Assembly (NCBI GenBank): GCA_963807865.1 | Contig: CAWEDK010000009.1 | Coordinates: 124,001 to 188,000 of the forward strand | DNA: 64,000 nucleotides | DNA from: VAZQ01 sp963807865 | GTDB taxonomy: Bacteria > Pseudomonadota > Alphaproteobacteria > Rhizobiales > Xanthobacteraceae | Reading direction: 5' to 3' | Shown here: positions 58,256 through 64,000 of the stretch, one piece after another | Position numbering within the stretch: the first letter of the stretch is position 1 | Layout of the letters: each line of letters opens with the position of its first letter | Position numbers and translations under genes: made by a program | The notes under the pieces: model-generated | The model's input: the letters and a program-made list of their open reading frames with translations, nothing else | The model's database searches: none | Told to the model about the DNA's origin: nothing

Positions 58256-60256
58256 GTGCATCGACGCTTCGACAAGCTGCTGATCGCCAACCGCGGCGAG
58301 ATCGCCTGCCGGATCATGCGCACGGCGCGGCGCATGGGCATCGCGACCGTCGCGGTGTATCTCCGACGCCGACCGCGACGCGCTGCACGTCGCGCTGGCC
58401 GACGAGGCCGTGCGCATCGGCCCGCCGCCCGCCGCGCGACAGCTACCTGCGCGTCGACGCCATCATCGCGGCGGCGCGCCAGACCGGCGCCGAGGCGATC
58501 CACCCGGGCTACGGCTTCCTGTCGGAGAACGCCGACTTCGCCGAAGCCTGCGAGGCGGCCGGCATCGTCGTTCGTCGGGCCGCCGGCGAAGACCATCCGG
58601 CTGATGGGCTCGAAGTCGGCCGCCAAGGCGCTGATGGAAACCTCCGGCGTGCCGATCGTGCCGGGCTATCACGGCGCGGATCAGGACATCGCGATGCTGC
58701 GGCGCGGAGGCCGAGCGCATCGGCTATCCGGTGCTGGTCAAGGCCTCGGCCGGCGGCGGCGGCCGCGGCATGCGCGGTGGTCGGCGTCGCCGGCGACCTC
58801 GCCGAGGCGGTCGCGGGCGCCAAGCGCGAAGCGCTGTCGGCGTTCGGCGACGACCGCGTGCTGCTCGAGAAATACATCGCCACGGCCGCGCCACATCGAG
58901 GTGCAGGTGTTCGGCGACCGCCACGGCAACGTCGTGTCGCTGTTCGAGCGCGAATGCACCTTGCAGCGCCGGCATCAGAAGGTGATCGAGGAGGCGCCGC
59001 GCCATCAGTCTGACTGCCCGAGCGTCGCGAGGCTATGAGCGCGGCCGCCCGCGCCGCCGCGCAGGCGGTCGGCTACGTCAATGCCGGCACGGTCGAGTTC
59101 ATCGCCGACGATGAGCGCTTCTACTTCATCGAGATGAACACCCGCCTGCAGGTCGAGCATCCGGTGACCGAGATGATCACCGGCCTCGATCTGGTCGAAT
59201 GGCAGTTGCGGGTCGCGGCTGGCGAGAAGCTGCCGCTGGCCCAGCACGAGATCGCCGCCAGCGGCCACGCCGTCGAGGCGCGCATCTATGCCGAGAACCC
59301 GGCCAAGGGTTTCCTGCCCGCGATCGGCACGATCGCGACGTGGCGCGAACCGCACGGCGAGGGGATTCGCGTCGACACCGGATTCCGCCAGGGCGACGCG
59401 GTGACGCCGTACTACGACGCGCTGCTCGCCAAGCTGATCGCCTGGGCGCCCGATCGTGCGGCCGCGCTCGATCGGCTGAGCCAGGCGCTCGGCGGCTTCG
59501 CGATCGCCGGCGTGACGACCAACCTCACGTTCCTCAAGGCGCTGGTGAACCATCCGCGCGTGCGGGCAGGCGACATCGATACCGGGCTGATCGAGCGCGA
59601 GCTCGCCGTGCTGACCGCGACACCCGGCCTGCTGCCGCTCGACCTCGCCGCTGCCACCGCCGCCGTGCTGTTGCATGAGGCGGCAGCAACCGCCACCGAT
59701 GAAATTGCTTCGCCGTGGGATCGCCGTGACGGCTGGACGATGGGTGATGGACGCACGCGCCGCTTGAGCTTCCAACATGGCGACGAGCGTGTGCCGGTGC
59801 CAGCTACGCTATGGCCGCAACGGGCTCGCGATCGAGACATCGGGCGTGAGCCAGTCACTGCGCTACGCGGCGCGCGATGGCGAGGCGTTTGACGTCACGC
59901 TGGGTGATGTCACCGAAAGGGTCTCCGCATCGTGGAACGGACGTGAACTCGCTCTGGTGACACCGCGCGGACATCTCGAACTGCACTGGATCGATCCTTA
60001 CGCGGCCGACCTCGGCATCGCCGACCTGGGCGACCGTATCGTCGCGCCGATGCCCGGTACGGTGACGCGGGTGCTGGTGGAGGCTGGCGCCGACGTGCCG
60101 CGCGGCACGCCGCTGATCGTCATCGAGGCGATGAAGATGGAGCACACGCTGCGCGCCCCGGCCGACGGCCGGCTGACCGCGCTGAAATGCGCCGTCGGCG
60201 ATTTCGTCCAGGAAGGCGCCGAACTCGCCGAATTCGAGGCGGCGGGGGGAGGCTGA
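58256..60256 (+). CDS. mccA: Methylcrotonyl-CoA carboxylase alpha (biotin carboxylase/BCCP) subunit, frameshifted
   Basis: About 660 residues. Biotin carboxylase domain: FDKLLIANRGEIACRIMRTA, AIHPGYGFLSENADFAEACE, PVLVKASAGGGGRGMR (ATP-grasp), PRHIEVQVFGDRHGNVVSLF, YVNAGTVEFIADDERFYFIE and MNTRLQVEHPVTEMITGLDL. The C-terminal lipoyl-like domain has GDRIVAPMPGTVTRVLVEAG and the biotinylation motif IVIEAMKMEHTLRAP. Start is a GTG 5 bases after the beta-subunit stop. About nine extra bases (near 58361, 58435, 58572, 58708, 58779, 58889, 58996, 59027, 59786) split the frame. With ivd and mccB it forms the first half of leucine degradation. The hydratase and lyase steps are not in the window. Confidence 0.92.
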
Positions 60257-60332
60257 GACGCCGCGACCGCTCGGCGCCTCCCGACCGTTCGCGCTGGCCG
60301 CCATACCGGCGGGGCGCTATCAAGGTGCCTTG

Positions 60333-60839
60333 ATGGCACGTCCGATTCGCATTCTGGGCATCGATCCCGGGCTCCGCCGCACCGGCTGGGGCGTGGTTGC
60401 GGTCGAGGGCAACCGCCTGACGTTCCTGGGCTGCGGCTCGGTCGCGACCGACGACAAGGCGGCGCTCGCGGTTCGGCTCGTCACCATCCACGACGGCCTG
60501 CGCCAGGTGGTCGCCGATCACGTGCCCGACGAGGCGGCGGTGGAATCGACCTTCGTCAACAAGGATGCCACCGCGACCCTCAAGCTCGGCCAGGCGCGCG
60601 GCATCGCCATGCTGGTGCCGGCGCTGGCGGGACTCGCGGTCGCCGAATACGCGCCCAATCTGGTGAAGAAGACCATCGTCGGCGCCGGCCACAGCGAGAA
60701 GGCGCAGATCCGTATGATGATCGGGGTTCTGCTGCCCAAGGCCGACCCACAGTCCGACGACGCCGCCGACGCGCTGGCGATCGCGGTCTGCCACGCCCAC
60801 CACCGGCAGAGCGCGATGCTGAGGGTGGTGCTGCGATGA
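60333..60839 (+). CDS. ruvC: Crossover junction endodeoxyribonuclease RuvC
   Basis: 168 residues, usual length. RNase-H fold with the acidic catalytic residues: Asp in RILGIDPGLRRTGWGVV, Glu in AAVESTFVNKDATATLKLGQ, and the Asp pair in PQSDDAADALAIAVCH. Cuts Holliday junctions held by RuvAB. The TGA overlaps the ruvA ATG. This region is free of the frame errors seen just upstream. Confidence 0.97.
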   Translation: MARPIRILGIDPGLRRTGWGVVAVEGNRLTFLGCGSVATDDKAALAVRLVTIHDGLRQVVADHVPDEAAVESTFVNKDATATLKLGQARGIAMLVPALAGLAVAEYAPNLVKKTIVGAGHSEKAQIRMMIGVLLPKADPQSDDAADALAIAVCHAHHRQSAMLRVVLR

Positions 60840-61453
60840 TCGGTAAGCTCAAGGGCATCATCGACAGCTACGGCGAGGACGCCATCATCCTCGACGTCAA
60901 CGGCGTCGGCTATCTGGTGCACTGCTCGGCGCGCACGCTGCAGGCGCTGCCGGCGCCGGGCGAACCGGCCGTGCTGGCGATCGAGACGCATGTGCGCGAA
61001 GACCAGATTCGGCTGTTCGGCTTCCTGTCCGACGTCGAGCGCGAGTGGTTCCGGCTGCTGCAGACCGTCCAGGGCGTCGGTACCAAGGTCGCGCTCGCGG
61101 TGCTGTCGACGCTCAATCCGGGCGAACTCGCCTCCGCTATCGCGGTGCGCGACAAGGCGACGGTGGCGCGCACGCCCGGCGTCGGGCCGAAGGTGGCCGA
61201 GCGCATCGTTACCGAACTCAAGGACAAGGCGCCGGCCTATGCCAACATCGATCCAGCGGTGGTGCGCTTGTCCGGACAGTTCGAGGACCGGCGCGCGCCG
61301 CAGCCGGTCGCTGATGCGGTCTCCGCGCTCATCAATCTCGGCTACGGTCAGCCGCAGGCGGCCGCCGCGATCGCGGCGGCGGCGCGCGCGGCCGGGGAGG
61401 GCGCGGATACGCCGAGGCTCATCCGTCTGGGCTTGAAGGAGCTTGCGAAGTGA
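60836..61453 (+). CDS. ruvA: Holliday junction branch migration protein RuvA
   Basis: 205 residues. N-terminal OB fold (MIGKLKGIIDSYGEDAIILD, VNGVGYLVHCSARTL), helix-hairpin-helix motifs (LQTVQGVGTKVALAVLSTL and TPGVGPKVAERIVTELKDK) and the C-terminal UBA-like domain (VADAVSALINLGYGQPQAAA). Tetramer that binds the four-way junction and loads RuvB. Coupled to ruvC by ATGA. ruvB is separated from it by a deaminase gene and a palindrome. Confidence 0.97.
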   Translation: MIGKLKGIIDSYGEDAIILDVNGVGYLVHCSARTLQALPAPGEPAVLAIETHVREDQIRLFGFLSDVEREWFRLLQTVQGVGTKVALAVLSTLNPGELASAIAVRDKATVARTPGVGPKVAERIVTELKDKAPAYANIDPAVVRLSGQFEDRRAPQPVADAVSALINLGYGQPQAAAAIAAAARAAGEGADTPRLIRLGLKELAK

Positions 61454-61472
61454 TCGTGACGGGCGTGGTTTC

Positions 61473-61895
61473 ATGTTGAGTGAGCAGGACAACGAGTTGA
61501 TCGAGGCGGCGCGCGAGGCCATCCGGCGGCGCTATCGTAACGACTGGCAGGAGGTCGGCGCGGCGATGCGGACGCGCTCCGGACAATTGCTCACCGGCGT
61601 CAATCTCGACGCTTATCTCGGCCGGATGGCGGTGTGCGCCGAGGCGGTTGCGCTCGGCCGCGCCGTCACCGATCTCGGAGAAACCGGCATCCACACCATC
61701 GTGGCGGTGCGCCACCCCAAGCCGACCGAAGCCGACCATACCATCGCGGTGGTGTCGCCGTGCGGCGCCTGCCGGGAAATGATCTGGGACTACGACCGCA
61801 ATGCTCGCGTGATCGTGCCGGGCAAGAACGGCCCCGCCATCGTCACCATCGCCGAGCTTCTGCCGAACAAATACAGCCGCGAGCGCACGCTGTGA
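61473..61895 (+). CDS. Cytidine/blasticidin-S-deaminase-like protein
   Basis: 140 residues, cytidine deaminase fold. Zinc site: Cys-Ala-Glu in RMAVCAEAVALGRAV and the CxxC in VVSPCGACREMIWDY. Substrate loop GQLLTGVNLDAYLGR. The family deaminates cytidine or related aminopyrimidines and purine-like antibiotics. The Asp after NL and the short length recall the blasticidin-S/cytidine deaminase subgroup. It starts 19 bp after ruvA and lies between ruvA and ruvB, so it is probably transcribed with the DNA-repair genes. Confidence 0.88.
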   Translation: MLSEQDNELIEAAREAIRRRYRNDWQEVGAAMRTRSGQLLTGVNLDAYLGRMAVCAEAVALGRAVTDLGETGIHTIVAVRHPKPTEADHTIAVVSPCGACREMIWDYDRNARVIVPGKNGPAIVTIAELLPNKYSRERTL

Positions 61896-61935
61896 ATTCA
61901 GATGAGGGCCATCGCGTGCCGCACGCTCGGTCTGC

Positions 61936-62037
61936 TCCCTCCCCCGCTTGCGGGGGAGGGGTGGGGAGGGGGCGAGCTTGCACGAATCTTTCTGCGTGCC
62001 CCCTCCCTATCCTCTCCCCCGCAAGCGGGGGAGGGGA
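61936..62037. repeat. Extragenic palindromic element (GC-rich family)
   Basis: 102-bp inverted repeat with arms CTCCCTCCCCCGCTTGCGGG and CTCCCCCGCAAGCGGGGGAG, each with its own small CCCGC-TT-GCGGG hairpin. Same family as 26811-26907 and 28331-28451. Sits between the deaminase gene and ruvB, 48 bp before the ruvB start. Confidence 0.8.
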
Positions 62038-62084
62038 CGCACGGCTCGCGAGCGACAGTCAGCATCCAGAGCGGAGGATGTCGC

Positions 62085-63134
62085 GTGACAACGTCGCCCC
62101 GCCGCCTGGTCAGCGCCGAGCGCCGCGAGGAAGACACGGCGGAAACCTCGCTGCGGCCGCAGCGGCTGTCGGAGTTCATCGGCCAGCAGCAGGCGCGCGC
62201 CAACCTCGCGGTGTTCATTGAAGCGGCCCGTACCCGCAACGAAGCGCTCGACCACGTGCTGTTCGTCGGCCCGCCGGGGCTCGGCAAGACCACGCTGGCG
62301 CAGATCGTGTCGCGCGAACTGGGCGTCAATTTTCGCGCCACCTCGGGCCCGGTCATCGCCAAGGCCGGCGACCTCGCGGCGCTGCTCACCAACCTCGAAG
62401 AGCGCGACGTGCTGTTCATCGACGAGATCCACCGGCTCAATCCGGCGGTCGAGGAAATCCTCTATCCGGCGATGGAGGACTTTCAGCTCGACCTGATCAT
62501 CGGCGAAGGCCCGGCGGCCCGTTCGGTGAAGATCGACCTCGCGCCTTTCACGCTCGTCGGCGCGACCACGCGCGCCGGGCTCCTGACCAATCCGTTGCGC
62601 GACCGTTTCGGCATCCCGATCCGGCTCAACTTCTACACCGAGGCCGAGCTTGAGCAGATCGTCACGCGTGGCGCGCGCGTTCTCGGCATCGGCATGACAC
62701 CCGACGGCGCCAACGAGATCGCACGGCGGGCGCGCGGTACGCCGCGCATCGCCGGACGCCTGCTGCGGCGCGTGCGGGACTTCGCGCTGGTGGCAGGCGC
62801 AACCTCGATCGACCGTGCCGCCGCAGACCACGCACTGACCGCGCTCGAAGTCGACGCCGCTGGGCTCGACGCCATGGACCGGCGCTACCTCAGCAATATT
62901 GCCGAGAACTACGGCGGCGGTCCGGTCGGGATCGACACCATCGCGGCCGCGCTCTCGGAACCGCGCGACGCGATCGAGGAGATCGTCGAGCCGTTTCTCA
63001 TTCAGAAGGGTTTCATCCAGCGCACGCCACGCGGGCGGCTGCTGACTTCGCACGCCTTCCGCCACCTAGGCCTCGCCGAGCCGGCGCGCGATCCGGCGCA
63101 GTTCGGGCTGTTCAACCAGGAGGACGAGCCGTGA
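62085..63134 (+). CDS. ruvB: Holliday junction branch migration helicase RuvB
   Basis: 349 residues. AAA+ ATPase: N-terminal LRPQRLSEFIGQQQARANLA, Walker A FVGPPGLGKTTLAQIV, Walker B VLFIDEIHRLNPAVEEI, sensor-1 TLVGATTRAGLLTNPLRDRFG, Arg-rich sensor-2 RRARGTPRIAGRLLRRVRDF and the winged-helix end QKGFIQRTPRGRLLTSHAF. The start is GTG 62085 with GGAGG 7 bases upstream. The longer frame to 61902 runs back through the palindrome and is not the real N-terminus. Motor of branch migration with RuvA. Confidence 0.97.
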   Translation: MTTSPRRLVSAERREEDTAETSLRPQRLSEFIGQQQARANLAVFIEAARTRNEALDHVLFVGPPGLGKTTLAQIVSRELGVNFRATSGPVIAKAGDLAALLTNLEERDVLFIDEIHRLNPAVEEILYPAMEDFQLDLIIGEGPAARSVKIDLAPFTLVGATTRAGLLTNPLRDRFGIPIRLNFYTEAELEQIVTRGARVLGIGMTPDGANEIARRARGTPRIAGRLLRRVRDFALVAGATSIDRAAADHALTALEVDAAGLDAMDRRYLSNIAENYGGGPVGIDTIAAALSEPRDAIEEIVEPFLIQKGFIQRTPRGRLLTSHAFRHLGLAEPARDPAQFGLFNQEDEP

Positions 63135-63654
63135 CGACGAAGGTCCTCCGGGAATGCCTTTGCATCGCGGCTGCGATCTCTTTCACACGCTCAAGTTCAA
63201 TGCCTTTGCGTTGCTCGACTGCGAGCGGATGGTCCGCCGGCGCCAGTTTGATCGATGGACGCCGGCCGGCATTCCGTAAGTGCAGTGTGCACGCAAGACC
63301 CGTGGTGCTCGGATAGATTGAGATGTCGCTGCAAAGCGTGCCGGGGATCGCCGGCTCGTGCTCGCGAATTTCCGTGTTCCAAAGTTCTGAGATGCGGTCA
63401 TATGCCTCTCTCGACACCGACACCCAGATGCCCCAGATGAAAAAGTCCTTGCAATCGGCGACTGGAATCTCCACGCGTCCGCGGATGCAGAATTGCGTCC
63501 GGTCGATCATGCACCGGTCGGTCGTCAGAATTCCACGCAGTCTGCGGTCGAACTCGGGCACTGCCTGCCAGGGATCCGGCTCATCGAGAGCGTAGGCGAA
63601 TGGCAAAGAGTTGAATTGCCTCCCGCAGCATTTGCAGGTCCAGACAAGATCCAT
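63112..63654 (-). CDS. DUF2199-like zinc-ribbon protein
   Basis: 180 residues. Begins WTCKCCGRQFNSLPFAYALD (Cys pair) followed by AVPEFDRRLRGILTTDRCMI, the arrangement of the DUF2199 family. FIWGIWVSVSREAYDRISEL and ACTLHLRNAGRRPSIKLAP continue it. Function unknown. Its 3' end overlaps the end of ruvB by 23 bp on the opposite strand. Codon use and AT content differ slightly from the neighbours. Confidence 0.75.
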   Translation of the reverse strand: MDLVWTCKCCGRQFNSLPFAYALDEPDPWQAVPEFDRRLRGILTTDRCMIDRTQFCIRGRVEIPVADCKDFFIWGIWVSVSREAYDRISELWNTEIREHEPAIPGTLCSDISIYPSTTGLACTLHLRNAGRRPSIKLAPADHPLAVEQRKGIELERVKEIAAAMQRHSRRTFVVTARPPG

Positions 63655-63832
63655 GTGGCGTGCTTCTCGGGTCGGTCGTCAGCCGCATCGGTAACAGGAA
63701 TTTGTCGGCTTTGCATTCTGCTCAACCGAGAATGTCTCTAAGATGACGCGTCGGCGCGAGCTAACGAAACCGTAACGTGGCTCCATTGCAAAGTTCACAA
63801 TTCCCACACCCTTTCATTCTTCATCCTGTCTC

Positions 63833-64000
63833 ATGATCTCGCGCCGGCAATTCATGACTTGGGTCCTCGGACTCGGCGCGGCAGGCCTGCTGGTTCCGGC
63901 CTATGGCGTGTTCGAGACGTTCTGGCGACCGCGCATCACCCGCTACGAGTTGCAGCCGGCGAGATGGCCGGCGGGCCTCGATCTGACCATGGCGGTGATC
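63833..64000 (+). CDS. Metallophosphoesterase, 3' end cut by window edge
   Basis: First 56 codons only: MISRRQFMTWVLGLGAAGLL followed by VPAYGVFETFWRPRITRYEL and QPARWPAGLDLTMAVI. The SRRQF start with a hydrophobic run resembles a twin-arginine-like or membrane-anchor leader, and LDLTMAVI at the edge is the strand that precedes the ADxH metal motif in membrane-anchored calcineurin-like phosphoesterases (YaeI/YkuE type). The remainder is outside the window. Confidence 0.7.
   Translation, partial: MISRRQFMTWVLGLGAAGLLVPAYGVFETFWRPRITRYELQPARWPAGLDLTMAVI

Noticed and set aside
58256..60256. Programmed +1 frameshifting in the carboxylase genes.
   Set aside because: The breaks are many, at varied contexts without a shared slippery site or stop codon, and affect unrelated genes; errors explain them better.
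61902..62084. N-terminal extension of RuvB by 61 residues.
   Set aside because: It translates the palindrome and lacks RuvB similarity; GTG 62085 has a strong GGAGG and gives the normal length.

Overview
The window is high-GC DNA, densely coded on both strands. It looks like a soil alphaproteobacterium of the order Hyphomicrobiales (Xanthobacteraceae or Nitrobacteraceae type). This placement is inferred from the ruvC-ruvA-ruvB locus, the ECF sigma/RskA/fasciclin trio, several tripartite-tricarboxylate (Bug/Tct) binding proteins and the style of the intergenic palindromes. No rRNA, tRNA, CRISPR array, integrase or transposase was found.

Layout. 0-2 kb: ECF sigma factor (cut by the left edge), RskA-type anti-sigma factor and secreted fasciclin protein. 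2-5 kb: small membrane protein, Bug protein and polysaccharide deacetylase. 4.8-12 kb: a CoA-dependent aromatic catabolic cluster (RidA, benzoate-CoA-ligase-like enzyme, acyl-CoA dehydrogenase, MarR, SDR) divergent from a fused flavin hydroxylase/old-yellow-enzyme protein of the salicylyl-CoA 5-hydroxylase or 2-aminobenzoyl-CoA monooxygenase type. 12-14.4 kb: D-aminoacylase and a small hypothetical gene. 14.5-24.8 kb: LysR regulator, HyuA/HyuB, a cyanuric-acid-amidohydrolase/barbiturase-family enzyme, an ABC importer and an amidase. This is a candidate nitrogen-heterocycle scavenging locus with readable LysR and sigma-54-like promoter signals. 24.8-32.9 kb: four-domain rhodanese, CDO-like cupin, dienelactone hydrolase, amidohydrolase, then enoyl-CoA hydratase/alcohol dehydrogenase/acyl-CoA ligase. 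32.9-42 kb (minus strand): enolase-superfamily enzyme, two opine-dehydrogenase-like proteins, creatinase-like M24 protein, luciferase-like flavoprotein and TctC-TctB-TctA. 42-46.7 kb: exported TPR-CHAT peptidase, small secreted partner and zinc-ribbon membrane protein. 46.7-53.2 kb: Bug protein, atypical SDR, DapA-like lyase, molybdopterin oxidoreductase and a second enolase-superfamily enzyme. 53.3-55.3 kb: SLOG-type nucleotide-binding domain fused to four membrane helices. 55.4-60.3 kb: leucine degradation (isovaleryl-CoA dehydrogenase, methylcrotonyl-CoA carboxylase beta and alpha). 60.3-63.1 kb: ruvC-ruvA-deaminase-ruvB. 63.1-64 kb: DUF2199-like protein and the start of a metallophosphoesterase cut by the right edge.

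Quality. Many otherwise well conserved genes are broken by single-base indels, most of them one extra base, concentrated at about 33-41, 50-52 and 55-60 kb. The flanking frames keep uninterrupted conserved sequence, so I treat these as probable sequencing or assembly errors and annotate the genes across the breaks. Each affected entry says so.
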